Part shown: positions 22,401-34,786 of the stretch, piece after piece
Numbering within the stretch: position 1 is the first letter of the stretch
Layout of the letters: every line of letters starts with the position of its first letter
Source of the DNA: Pseudevernia furfuracea
Taxonomy: Eukaryota > Ascomycota > Lecanoromycetes > Lecanorales > Parmeliaceae
Direction: 5' to 3'
DNA length: 64,000 nucleotides
NCBI GenBank assembly: GCA_022315425.1
Contig: JAIUPT010000038.1
Span: 434,001-498,000, forward strand
Made by a program: the position numbers and the translations under genes
The notes under the pieces: generated by a model
The model's database searches: none
What the model saw: only the letters and a program-made list of their open reading frames with translations
Told to the model about the DNA's origin: nothing

Positions 22401-24810
22401 ACATATTTCAAGTTTTTGTCGAAGTTCTCGTCAATAAGAAGAACAGAAAAGAGTCTAGTTACTACGTTTAAAGAAAAAGTTAATGTTTTAAGAAAGACTT
22501 TCTTTTCTTCTTCTTCTTAGACAGATATCTTTAATATTTTAGAAGCAGTCTATTCTTCTTCGTTGTTAATAAGTAATTAAATTACGAAGAAAGAGATACG
22601 TAAGACTATCTTTAGATCAAAATCAGACAAAGCTTCAGAAATAGATAATCTATCAAATCGCTTTTTAAGACTAGTTACAGAGAAGCTACTCTTCAAGTTT
22701 AGACACTTATTTCAGACATACGTAGACGTAAGCTATCACTCTAAGAAGTTTCGTAAGACTAATATTATTATGTTAAGAAAGTCAAAGAAGAAGAACTACT
22801 TCGAATCGAAGTCGTATAGATTAATAACACTCTTAAGTACACTAAAAAAGACATTGAAGATAGTAATTACGCGCAGACTTAATAACTACGTAGAAGATAA
22901 TGATCTTCTCTCGTTAAAACAGATAAGAGTTAGAAGAAAGAGATCTACGAAGATAGCTCTGAAAACGATAATAAATGCAGTGCACACAGTCTGAAATTGT
23001 AAGAAGAACAAAGTTATTAGCCTTCTCTCACTAGATATAATAGAGACTTTCGATAACGTCTCTCATTATCGTCTACTTCACAATCTTAGATAGAAGGAAA
23101 TTTCGAAGCTAATTATAAATTGAATAAAAAGCTTCCTTACTAATAGAGAAATCTCTCTCACTCTAGAAAGAATAACAAGCAGGCTGAAGTCTATAGAGAC
23201 GGGGATCTCATAGAGATCTTCGATGTCGTCTATTCTTTTTTTATTCTTCAACGCTTTCTTGATTGAGAGATATACGAAGATCAAGTTGAAACTGCAAGTA
23301 AAAGAATTCGTTGACGATATTTATCTGCTGATATATGAAAAGAGCACTGAGACAAACTACGAGACTCTTAGAAAAGTATACGAAATCTATTTATAATGAG
23401 CAGAGACTCATGAAGCGACGTTCGCGTCAAAGAAATACGAGCTAATTCACCTGATAAGGAGTTCAGAGAAGTTCAATATGAGAGTTAGCGTCGACCTAGA
23501 CTCTATAACGACAAAGTCAAAGGCTAATATTCGCGTGTTAGAACTGCAGATCGACGACAAACTTCGTTGAGAATCTCATATTAGAGAAGTCAAGGTCAAG
23601 ATGAAATCGCAATGCAGAGCACTATCAATGACTGTAGTCTTAACATGAGGCGTTATATTAAACAAAGCAAGACAAGTGTATAGCTCTATCGTACGATCAG
23701 CGATAATATACGCAGTAACAACGTGATACATATTACGAGGTCTTCGAGATAACAAGCGATCTCACGTTAAGATTCTAAAGACTATATAGAATGAATGTCT
23801 GCGAAGAGTAATCGAGACATATAAAGTCATTAATAAGAGAGTCGTCGAAGCGAAGATAGAGATTTTCTCTTTTTAGATCACGATGAATTAAGTAGTACTT
23901 CGAAATCAAGCACTTAGAGATAGTTATCTCGTTACGAAGCTAGAAAATGCGAGGATTCGAAGAAAGCTAAGAGAGAAACGAGATAAAAGATAAGTAGTTT
24001 TTTAAACTTCAGCAGAAGATAAAGAAGAGTGAATTCTAAGAACGCTTCGACTCGAAAATTAAGACTTTCTATAGATATCTAACGAAGAAAGAATATTAAG
24101 AAGGGCTAGAGATCTTATTAAAGACTAATAGAAAGCAGTCTAAGAAGCAGTGTGAGCTTAGTATCAGACTGAGATCTTAGAAGAACGACGCAGTCTCGCA
24201 CAAAGAGGAGATCTATAATCAAATAAAAGATCTCTTCATGAAGATCTAATAAAAGCAGAGAGCTTCGCTCTAACTCAGCTACGAACAAAGAAGATTGATT
24301 TAACACACTTTCTGTATATATGTAAAGTCTCTAAGATACTCTCTTTCGTATGCGAGTGTGACTAAAGAAAATAGAATATTAGACACGTTCTTCTATTCTG
24401 TTCAAGGCTGAGAAGCGAGAGACAAACTCTTCTAAAGAAGACTAAGACAGCTAATCTAAGAGAGATGCTGACAATCTCGCGAGAGGCAAAGGCCGCAGCG
24501 CGATAACTGATCTCGATTGACCTTTTAAAATAGTTCTCGCTGACTAAGAAGTAGTTATATGACAGGCAATAATAGAAGCAGCAACAAGTACTTTAAGAAG
24601 ATATACGAATTCGTACGAATAGACTAGGGAACGCAGTGTGATAAAAAGACTATGCGATAAGAAGATGCGATAAGAAAGAATAGCGAGAGTTTTTATTCTA
24701 TTTCGACTAGTCGAAGAAAGATTTCTCTTATAATATAGTCTAAGTAGTAGCTCGTAATTACTCTTCGTAGCTTGAGTAGACACGAGTATAAAATCAAATC
24801 AAATCAAATC
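19417..24810 (+). mobile_element. Tad1-like LINE, copy A, near full length, RIPed, 16-bp TSD
   Basis: Flanked by perfect copies of AAAATTTAGAATTATA at 19401-19416 and 24811-24826, and the chromovirus RT resumes across the duplication. ORF1 remnants carry CCHC-type cysteine clusters near 20570-20740. ORF2 remnants carry an endonuclease/exonuclease fold segment (LAIQESSFN-like, near 21340-21380), an RT block (SYRLITLLSTL near 22810) and the catalytic FVDD at 23307-23318. It ends in a pentanucleotide tail (AAATC)n. Stops throughout show it is dead. It is collinear with the copy at 35517-40866. Confidence 0.88.
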
Positions 24811-27800
24811 AAAATTTAGAATTATAAGTATATAACACGTCTGAATATTATAGTAGCATTTAACAAACTTCGAATACACTCAAATAGCGAAGATTTTATT
24901 ACGTTTATTACGTCTCTTAAAACATATAAGTATCGAATATTATTATTCGAACTAATTAATGAGTTCGTTAATTAATAATAATATATGAATAATATTCTTT
25001 TCGACTATCTTAATGACTTCTATTAGATATATTTGAACGATATTTTTATTTATAATAAGATTAAGAAGAAACACGTTAAATATATTTAACTTATTCTTTA
25101 GAAACTACGAGAGATCGATCTATAAATAAATATTTTCAAATACGAATTTTACGTTTAAGAAATCGGATTCTTAAGACTTCTTATATCTATTAAAGATTTA
25201 TGAATAAACTCGAGTAAAGTTAACGTAGTGATCGATTAACGTATATCAATTAATCTTAAGAAAACTCAGTTATTCGTCGACTTTTATAACTTTTATAAAC
25301 GATTTATTAAAGACTTCTTAAAGATTATTAAATCGCTAATTCGTCTTATACGTAAGAATATTATATTTAAGTAATCTATTACATATTAATAAGTATTCAA
25401 TTAACTCAAAATAATAATCACTCAGGTTTCAGCCCTACGTTATTTTAATAGATTTAAAAAGATTATACTCGAGATCGACTCTTTCGATTACGTTAATAAT
25501 AACGTTCTTTTTTAATATAACGACGAAGAAATCTTATATTCGATTGCTTTTTATAATAAAAATCTCACATCGATAGAATATAATTAGCAAATCTATAATA
25601 AGAAGTTATTAATTATTATTCGTTATCTAGAGCACTAACGACTCGAATTAAAATGTATCGACGTCTCAGTTAAGATCTTCACTGATTATAAGAGTCTAAT
25701 ATACTTCGTCGAGAAAAGAGATCTTAGTCGTCAATAGACACGTTATTTGAATATACTTTTTAAATACAATATCAAAATCGTCTATAGATCTAATTTATAA
25801 AACGTTAAGACAGACGCTCTTATTAGAATAACTAAATCAAAATTAAGTAGTTTCAACGACGAAAGAATTCGATAATAATATCAAATTATTCTAATCTCGA
25901 ATCGCTTAAAACTCGACGACACGAAATACGTTATTAATGTAATCGATGATCTCATTTATCATAAAATAGTTATTATTAATAAGAATAACGAGAACTGCTC
26001 TAAAATTCGTAACGCTATTATCGAAGATAAAGAGAAACTAAATAACATTACTCTAGTCAAATGCTCGATAAACGACGATATATTATATTATAAGAATAGA
26101 CTATAAATCTCTCAGCAAATATACACTAATCTCATTATCGAGATTCATAATCAATTCGCTTACGATTACTTAAGAATTAATCGAATATACGAGTTGCTTC
26201 GACGTGAATATTATTAACGAGACATAAAGAGTATCGTAATTACTTATATTTATAACTACTATAAATGTCAGAGATCTAAAGTCTCTAAAGATCGCGAACA
26301 CGATCTAATTCAATCACTTTCAATCTTATAGAAACGTTGATAAGATATATTTATAGATTTTATTATCGAGCTATTATAATCGAAAGAATATAACGTTATT
26401 TTTATCGTAATAAATCGACTAATCAAGAAACGTCACTATATTTCATATATTATCACTAACGAGAGTATCTTAGTCGAATATACTACGAAAATGCTCGTCG
26501 ATTATATCTTTCGACTTCACGAGCTATCGTCGTTAATAATATCGAATCGAAACTCTTAATTTATTATTACTGTGTGAAAGTCTTTTTACACACGTCTCGA
26601 TATTATAAAAAAACTATTCATCGCATTTTATTCTCAGATAGACGATCAGACGAAATATAATAATCAAGATCTTAAACGTTATCTGCGAACCTATTATAAC
26701 TATATATAAGACGACTAAGCTAAGTGAATATTCATAACGAAATTCGCAGACAACGACGAAATCTCGTCGTTTATCGAAGTCATCTCGTTTTATATCAATA
26801 AAAATTTTATTCACGTATAAGCTTTAATAAGAACTTCACGATCTACGCTATCACTCAAAAACGTCTAAATATTATCAAGATCGAAGACATTGCTGACAAT
26901 ATATAAAAGATCTTAAAATATATACGAGACAATATAAACAAAGCTTAGAGAGTTATAATTACTTAGATAAATTAGTATAGACTAGACGTTAAATTCAAGA
27001 AAGAAGATTTGATCTTTCTTAATAACAAAAATATTATCAGCACTTGATTTTTCAAGAAGCTTGATAACAAGAAATATAATTTATTTAAGATCAAGATCTT
27101 GATCGATTCGTTATATAGACTGAAACTACTCAAAATTATACGAATACATAACGTTTTCAGCTTTAAATTACTAAGTCTCGTCGTCACAGATTCTTTATCA
27201 AATTAGAAGAATTCTTTATTCGAGTTAATAACAATTAACGACTTAAAAGAATAGATCGTAAACGATATTCTCGCTTTCAAGAAGTCTTGAAATCGACTCA
27301 AATATCAAATTAATTAAAAAGAATTCGATAAAGATCTTATCTAATATAACGTCGATAGAGACGAGTTCGATAACGTTAAAGACGTCGTCGAAGAATTTTA
27401 TAAGAAATATTTCAAGGTTCTTCGTTAGACGATTCGATAATACTATCAAAAAATTAGTCTTAGATTTACGTTTCACTCTTAAAACTCTTTCGCTCACTAT
27501 TTAATTAAGTATTCGTTTTATAGATTTCTCTAATCTTATAACTCTTCTTAATACTTTTTGAACTCTATTACATCTTCAGCAATAACTTTAAGACATTTAA
27601 TTAGATCAATAATGTTATAATAAAAGATAAACGTTACGTCGAAATTAAAAAAGCAACGACATATCGTCTTTAACGCGCGACTATCGATTCGAGTCGTCTA
27701 TCGATCAATAAAAGATCTTTATTCAGCGATTTTCTTCTTCGATTATAACTCATTTTTTATATAAATCATTTATATCAAAAATTACTAATAATCATTATTT

Positions 27801-28036
27801 CTTTAACTCTTTATTAATAAAGATCATTTTAGTATCTCTGCGATCGCATAACGTTATATTAACGACGTAAAATCGTTAAGACGTTATCGAAGTAATTAAG
27901 AATTAGTATTATAATAGAAAAGAATAGCGTCGATTTCTTAACATTATGTTTTCTGCTTTTTATCTTTCTTTCTGTATATATAACGAACGACTCTAATATA
28001 GTTATAAAAACATGTCTTTGTCAAAGAGAGAAGTAG

Positions 28037-28242
28037 TGTTACGAGCGTATTTCGTATTTCTTAATGATATCTGTCTGTGTTAGTATTTCTTTATTAACAC
28101 ACTATCTCTTTTAAACTTAGCGTGCCTTAATAGATTCACTTAATTATATATATATGACTCTCTCTCTCAGTACATAGTTATTCTATATCTAGTTGTCTTA
28201 TTTAAAATATCTACATGATATGACTCTATACTAATTCTTATT
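28037..28242 (+). repeat. 3' LTR of the RIPed chromovirus
   Basis: Begins TGTTACGAGCG directly after an A-converted polypurine tract (AGAGAGAAGTAG). It ends near ATTCTTATT, where the intact LTR has GTCCTGACA. Confidence 0.88.
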
Positions 28243-28624
28243 ATATCTTCAATTTATACTTAAAACTCGATCGTTAAGAATTCGAGTTTTAATTATTTCT
28301 TTATAGTAGCTTAAAGCGATATTAAAATTTTAATAATAATACGATAAAGCGAAAGAGATAAATAAATACGTCTTTTAAATATATTATATAACGATTTAAT
28401 AAAGTATTATTTATTTACGATTATTTTATTCTTTTTACTTACTAAGACTTAGAATTATAAATGCGATAAATTTACTAATATTTCGAAGTAATATCGTCGA
28501 CGTGCTAATTATTTAAGTTTAAATGTTATTTATTTCGACTTAGATTATCTCGAATTCGATATAATCGAGTTAGATATATGCGATTATAAAGTCGATATCA
28601 TATATAGAGTACTTCTATTAAGAC
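28243..28624. repeat. AT-rich RIPed DNA between elements
   Basis: Starts with a near copy of the sequence left of the 5' LTR at 15577. The rest is unreadable TA-rich sequence. It ends in the 8-bp target duplication ATTAAGAC of the foldback element. Confidence 0.55.
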
Positions 28625-29140
28625 TACTAATCGAAAAGATATAATATATCTTACGAAATATTCTATCTTAATCGATCTTATATTATAATATGATATGAGA
28701 TTAAGAGAGATTATATATCATATCTTTATAAATATATAATATGATATTTAAATAAAATATCTTATAAGACGATTTAATTTCATTTTATATTCTAGATGAG
28801 GTGTCTACTCAAGCTACGAAGAGTAATTACGAGCTACTGCTTAGACTATATTATAAGAGAAACCTTTCTTCGACTAGTCGAAACAGGGTAAAAACTCTCG
28901 CTATTCTTTCTTATCGCATCTTCTTATCGCATAGTCTTCCTATCACACTGCGTTCTCTAGTCTGTTCGTACGAATTCGTGTGTCTTCTTGAAGTACTTGT
29001 TGCTGCTTCTATTATTGCCTGTCATATAGCTGCTTCTTAGTCAGCGAGAACTATTCTAGAAGATTAATCGAGATCAGTCATCGCGCTGCGATCTTTGCCC
29101 CTCGCGAGATTGTTAGTATCTCTCTCAAATCAGCTGTCTC

Positions 29141-29342
29141 TGTCAGGACCAGTACAGAGTCAAGTCATGTAGGTGTATTGAATAAGACAACTAGATACAG
29201 GACAACTATGTACTGGGAGGGAGGCCATATATGTATGGCGGAGTGAACCTGCCAAGACACGCTAAGCCTAAAAGGGAAGTGTCAAAGGAAGGCTGTGTCA
29301 AAGGGATGCAGGGACGCCGGGATGCGGGGTACGCTCGTAACA
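29141..29342 (-). repeat. 3' LTR of the non-autonomous element
   Basis: TGTCAGG to CTCGTAACA on the plus strand. It differs from the intact element's LTR by an internal rearrangement around GTGTCAAAGGAAGG and by scattered substitutions. Confidence 0.95.
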
Positions 29343-29699
29343 CTACCCCCCCCCTTCGAAAAGACATGTCCTCATGGCTGTAGTCGCTCGCTCATAGTCG
29401 CTCGCTATGCATGTGAAAGAAAGAACAAAGCAGAAACATGATGCCCGCCGACGCAATCCTCAGTCGCAGTGCTGATCCCAAGTCGCTCCGGTGACGTCTT
29501 GGCGATGCCATGTCGCTAGCATGACGTCATGCGGTTGCAGGGGTCCTGGAATGGCCTCCATTGGTGAAGAATTGAAGAAATGGTGGTCAAAAATGGTTTT
29601 TGATGTAGGCTGGGCAGCTGATATTGGATTTGCGGCCGGAGAAGAAAGTTGCTGAATGAAGGCCTGTGATTGGCTGAGGCCTTCCGAACCGTCCGAACC

Positions 29700-30400
29700 T
29701 TAACCTTAAATCAATATCAAATGACCTTGGCGCAGCTGAGTTGTGTTCTCCTTGGGACCAAATCCACCGAGGGCGACGACGTCATCAACAACACGCTTCG
29801 GGCCTACGGCTATGGCGTCGTCGACAGCCATAGACTATAGCTCGGGGGGAGGCGAAGAAGGTAGATGTCATATGGCGTTGTTGTTGAATATCAAGTCGCT
29901 GAGCATTCGAATTTGCCTGAGTGAAAAATGAAGTCTTGGCGCCGTTCTGGAATGGCCTGAAATCGCTCAAAAACACCATGTCCGAGGTTTTGGCCGGATC
30001 GCATGCTGATTTGAGTGCGCTAGGCCGAATGCAGTCTAGCCGGAGTTGTCCATATTGTCCAGCAGGCACATTGCCTTGTTGTCCATGTTGTTCATGTCTG
30101 CTGCAGTCATATTGCCGTATTGTCCATGTTGTCCATGTTGTCCTGTGCCTCCAAATTGTTGCCATCAAAACTCCATGTAGAATCGAACTCGCATGCATCC
30201 ACCGCATACATCCACATCAACTCCCGCTGGCAGCCTATCCTGGAAGTATCCTTGTTCTGTGCCTCCAAGCTCTTGCCATCAAATATCCACCTCCTATTCA
30301 TGTCCTGAACATAGCCTCTTGCCATTCGACGTCCGTCGCTGTGTTGTTCCATAGTGCTATCCATTGCATCCATCCGCTTCGTAAGCCTACCGCTTCGACT
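29700..30400. repeat. Unrelated internal segment of the non-autonomous element with short tandem units
   Basis: Has no similarity to gag or pol. About 30040-30160 is built from degenerate 9-base TTGTCCATG units, and a block starting CTGTGCCTCCAA occurs twice (near 30144 and 30257). Open frames on the minus strand (29785-30207; 30488-31060, 190 codons, basic, no motif) are probably incidental, though the second has the same sense as the element. Confidence 0.55.
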
Positions 30401-31192
30401 GCCGATGTCTCACCAATACTAAGTTCTTGACACCCGTCCTAAGACCGATAACGAGTACTCCGCTGTCAATGACCTGTCTGACATAGATTACGCCCGTAAC
30501 TCAAGCGCCTGATTCGTAGAATTTGTGTTGTAATTCGTCATGTCGTGAAAATGATAGAAAGGGGAAAGAAAGAATCGAATGTGTTGTGCCATTGTAGCAG
30601 GCTCACTTGCCGTCCGTTTTCTTTGTTCCCACTTGATTTCTTTGCTTGCCCGTTTGACACCTCGCAAAGAATATGAGTGCTCTGAAGAATGTTGTTTGCG
30701 GTGGTGTGTTGAGAAATTCAGGTGTGAAGCCCAGGCGGGGTAGAATGCGGCTTCTTTTCGTGTTGTATGGCCGACATGCTCAATGAAGAGGTCGTGCGTT
30801 TGCTGTTGTTTTGAGTGTCTTCGGGTCTGATCCCGTTGCCTTGTAGCAGGCTCGCTGTGGGGTGAGAAGATTGTTTTGACGATTTCTTTCTGATTCGCTA
30901 AGTCGTACGAATGGTTCAGTAACTTCTTTATCCCTTGCTTACTGTACACAAGGCGGTTCCGCTGTTTCATTGTGTCTTGGTTCCTTTTGCCGTCTGGTGG
31001 CCAGACCCAGAGGTGCCCTCTGCCCGTATGGTGGGTAGACCCAGGGATACGATGTCTCAATTGTCGATATTGACCTCAACCCGAAGGTGTCTTGGTCTCA
31101 CTTAGTCTTCTTGACAAAGCTCCTGCCAGTATACTTATTTGAATTCGCTTACTGTCAAAAAAACGAATGGAGTGAGGGTGATCTAGTTGTAG

Positions 31193-31394
31193 TGTCAGGA
31201 CCAGTACAGAGTCAAGTCATGTAGGTGTATTGAATAAGACAACTAGATACAGGACAACTATGTACTGGGAGGGAGGCCATATATGTATGGCGGAGTGAAC
31301 CTGCCAAGACACGCTAAGCCTAAAAGGGAAGTGTCAAAGGAAGGCTGTGTCAAAGGGATGCAGGGACGCCGGGATGCGGGGTACGCTCGTAACA
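31193..31394 (-). repeat. 5' LTR of the non-autonomous element
   Basis: Identical to 29141-29342 as read. It contains the RNA-start motif (minus strand of 31239-31248) that pairs with the primer-binding site at 31181-31190. Confidence 0.95.
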
Positions 31395-34300
31395 GTCTCA
31401 GTCTTTTTTAGAAGAGTTTATCTCTCGCTTCCCAGCCTTAAGCAGAATAAGAGAACGTGTCTAATATTTTATTTTCTTTAGTCACACTCGCATACGAAAG
31501 AGAGTATCTTAAGAACTTTACACATATATAGAAAGTGTGTTAGATTAATCTTTTCTATTCGTAGCTGAATTAGAGCGAAGCTCTCTGCTTTTATTAAACC
31601 TTTATAAAGAGATCTTTTATTTGATTATAGATCTCTTCTTTGTGCGAGACTACGTCGTTCTTCTGAAATCCCAGTCTAATACTAAGCTCACACTGCTTTT
31701 TAGACTACTTTCTATTAGTCTTTAACAAGATCTCTAGCTCTTCTTGATATTCTTTCTTCGTTAGATATCTATAAAGAGTTTTAATTTTCGAGTCGAAGCG
31801 TTTTTAAAGCTCACTCTTTTTTATCTTCTACTGAGGTCTGGAGAATTACTCGTCTTTTATCTCGTTTCTCTCTTAGCTTTCTTCGAATTCTCGCATTTTC
31901 TAACTTCGTAACGAGATGACTATTTTTAAGTGCTTAATTTCGAAGTACTGCTTGATTCATCGTGATCTAAAGAGAGGAAATTCCTATCTTCGCTTCGACG
32001 ACTCTCTTATTGATAACTTTATATGTCTCGATTACTCTTCGCAGACATTTATTCTATATAGTCTCTAGAATCTTAACGTGAGATCGCTTATTATCTCGAA
32101 GATCTCGTGATGTGTGTCACGTTACTGCTACGTATATTATCGTTGATTATACGATAGAACTATACACTTGTCTTGCTTTGTTTAATGTGACGCCTCATAT
32201 TAAGGCTGCAGTTATTGATAGTGCTCTGCATTACGATTTCATCTTAACCTTAACTTCTCTAATATGAGATTCTTAATAAAATTTGTCGTCGATCTGCAGT
32301 CCTAGCACGCGAATACTAGTCTTTGACTTTGTCGTTACAGAGCCTAGGTCGACGCTAACTCTTATATTGAACTTTTCTGAACTTCTTATTAGGTGAATTA
32401 GCTCGTATTTCTTTGACGCGAACGTCGCTTTATGAGTCTTTGCTCATTGCAGACAGATTTCGTATACTTTTTTAAGAGTCTCGTAGTTTGCCTCAGTGCT
32501 CTTCTCATATGTCAGCAGATAAATATCATTAACGAATTCTTCTACTTACAGTTTCAACTTGATCTTCGCACATCTCTCAATTAAGAGAGCGTTGAAGAAT
32601 AGAAAAAGAATAGACGACATCGAAGATCCCTATAAAATCCTCGTCTCTGCAGACTTCAGTCTGCTTGTTATTCTTTTTAAGTGAGAGAGATTTCTCTGTC
32701 AGTAAGAAAGCTTCTTGTTCAGTTTACAATCAGCTTCGAAATCCCCTTCTGTCTAAGATTGTGAAGCAGGCGATGATAAGAGACGTTATCGAAAGTCTCT
32801 GTCATATCTAGTGAGAGAAGACTAACAACTTTATTCTTCTCATAATCTCAGACTGTGTGCACTACATCTATTATCGTTTTCAGAACTGTCTTCGTAAATC
32901 TCTTTCTTCTGACTCTCATCTATTTTAACGAAAGAAGATCATTATCTTCTACGCAGTCACTAAGTCTGCGCGCAATTACTGTCTTTAGTGTCTTCCTCAG
33001 TGTACTTAAGAGTGTTATTAATCTATACGACTTCGATTCGAAGTAGTTCTCCTTCTTTGACTTTCTTAACATAATAATATTAGCCTTACGAAACTTCTTA
33101 GGGTGATAGCTCACGTCTACGCATGTCTAAAATAAGTGTCTAAACTTGAAGAGCAGCTTCTCTGTAACTAGTCTTAGAAAGCGATTTGACAGATCATCTA
33201 TCTCTGAAGCTTTATCTGATTTTGATCTAAAGATAGTCTTACGTATCTCTTTCTTCGTGATCTAACTACTTATTAATAACGAAGAAGAATAGACTGCTTC
33301 TAGAATATCGGAGATATCTGTCTGAAGGAGAGAAGAAAAGAAAGTCTTTCTTAGAGCATTAACTTTTTCTTCAAACGTAGTAACTAGACTCTCTTCTATT
33401 CTTCTCATTGACGAGAACTTCGATAGAGGCTTAAGACATATGTTGTCGTTTCTCGCTCAGCTGACTATGCCCTAGATCTCTTTAGGTGATTACGTCATCT
33501 CGTGCACTTCTCTGCGAAAGTGAAGAGTCTTGATCTTGCTTATTATCTTGTCTCTCTTCTTGAGTGTCGCTCTTCATGTATGCTCTGCGTGCTCGCTACG
33601 GCTAACTCGATATCGAGATATCTTAGTCTTCGCTTTCTTTGTTGTTAGACTGCACTCTTCGTCTCAGAATAACTTGTCTTTCTCTGACGACTTAGCTCAC
33701 GATACTGTGTTCTTTATTATCTTATCAAGTTCTCTATAGAGCAGACTAACATAGTCATCGATCTGCTTCGAATTTGCTAGGGGGTCTAGTGGGAGTGTCG
33801 CGTCTAGTGCTTGAGCTTCTCTAGCTATCTCTTCTGATTTTGCTGTCTTTCAAGCACGACGTCGCTGTTTCGAAGCGCTCCTTATAAGACGATATAAATC
33901 TAAAATATTTCATATTATATTCTAGATGAAATATCTTAGTGACGAATAAAATAAGAATTTTATTAAAAGTACTATTAAAAGCACTGCTGAAAGCACTGCT
34001 AACTAGAATAATGACTAGAATAATGATTAGAATAGTGATACTGAGAGCACTGCTAACTAGAATAGTGATGCTGAGATCAATACTAAGATTAATACTAAGA
34101 TCATTATTACTATCACTATTACTATCACTGTCACTGTTACTATTACCGCTGAGAATATCGCTGAGAATATCACTAAGAATATCGCTAAGAAGAATAATAA
34201 GAAGAATAATAAGAATAATAATAAGAAGAATAATGATACGCAATTGCGTCTATGTTAACTAATTATCGAATTATTATTCTTTCGTCTCGCGTATTTTATT

Positions 34301-34786
34301 ATTATTTTTAGTTAGTAGTTTAGCATTAATTCTAGTTATTATTCTAGTTAATAGTGCTTTCGATATTATTATTCTAATTAATAGTACTCTTAGCATTATT
34401 ATTCGTCTTATTATTCGTCTTATTATTCTTCTCAGCGATATTCTCAACGAAATTCTTAGCGATATTCTCAGCGATATTCTTAGCAGTAATCTTAGTATCA
34501 TTATTTTAATTAGTAGTAATTCCAGTATCACTATTCTAGTTATTATTCTAGTTAGCAGTGCTTTTAGTAGTGCTTTTAATAGAATTCTTATCTTATTCGT
34601 CAGTAAGATATATCGTCTTATGAGATATTCTAGATTTATATCGTTTCATAATATGATATTAGTAAAATCCCATATCATTTTATTGTGATATAGAATCTAG
34701 AGATCTTATATCATATTATATTATAATATAAAATGAAACGTTTATATTTTATATTATTTTATATCTTTTCGATTAGTAATTAAGAC

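Larger units (their letters stand above)
15577..28242 (+). mobile_element. RIP-degraded full-length relative of the intact chromovirus, with two nested insertions
   Basis: The same element as 1-6925 in plus orientation. 5' LTR about 15577-15780, mutated primer-binding site at 15783-15792, gag remnant (segment NNLAKKLNIKLN near 17565-17600), the gag/pol frameshift region near 18085-18130, the SEC-C region near 18955, the RT start at 19101-19349, then RT, RNase H, integrase and chromodomain to about 27420, and 3' LTR 28037-28242. Differences from the intact copy are overwhelmingly C-to-T or G-to-A, giving stops throughout. Removing the solo LTR (17313-17500), the LINE (19417-24810) and their target duplications leaves about 7.06 kb, against about 6.95 kb for the intact copy. 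Confidence 0.93.
29141..31394 (-). mobile_element. Non-autonomous LTR retrotransposon, un-RIPed, identical LTRs, TSD GTCTC
   Basis: Two 202-base LTRs (29141-29342 and 31193-31394) appear identical, and perfect GTCTC copies flank the element (29136-29140 and 31395-31399). It keeps a polypurine tract (29345-29355), a self-complementary primer-binding site (31181-31190) and leader/3'-end blocks of the intact chromovirus. Gag and pol are absent; the middle (about 29700-30400) is unrelated. It must rely on proteins of a complete relative such as 1-6925. Identical LTRs and the lack of RIP indicate very recent movement. Confidence 0.93.
28800..33881 (-). mobile_element. Tad1-like LINE, copy B, 5'-truncated, RIPed, carrying a nested LTR element
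   Basis: Reverse orientation relative to copy A. It corresponds to copy A from about 21966 to its 3' end (roughly 2.8 kb), so the 5' half is missing, as is common for target-primed insertions. The pentanucleotide tail is lost. Imperfect direct repeats of about 40-48 bases (TTATAAGACGAT ... TCTAGATGA) flank it at 28762-28799 and 33882-33929. RT remnants read on the minus strand include SYRLITLLSTLRKTLKTVIA at 32950-33050. Confidence 0.82.
28625..34778. mobile_element. Foldback DNA transposon with very long inverted arms, 8-bp TSD, split by nested insertions
   Basis: Both ends begin TACTAATCGAAAAGATATA when read inward, and perfect ATTAAGAC duplications flank them (28617-28624 and 34779-34786). 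After removing the LINE and its nested LTR element, about 1.1 kb remains, nearly all of it two inverted arms meeting near 34260. The arms contain degenerate arrays of CTAACTAGAATAATGA-like and GAGAATATCGCT-like units. TIRs of several hundred bases with 8-bp duplications recall Mutator-like or hAT foldback elements. No transposase frame is visible, so it is non-autonomous. Confidence 0.75.

Noticed and set aside
30488..31060. 190-codon basic frame in the non-autonomous element as a Gag-like protein
   Set aside because: No Gag fold, zinc knuckle or similarity to the intact Gag; it lies in the leader-equivalent region.
33939..34262. 107-codon leucine/isoleucine/arginine-rich frame
   Set aside because: Translation of degenerate tandem units in the arm of the foldback element, and mirrored on the opposite strand at 34274-34531.
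33930..34560. CRISPR-like array
   Set aside because: Units are degenerate and contiguous, without unique spacers, and form inverted arms of a eukaryotic mobile element.
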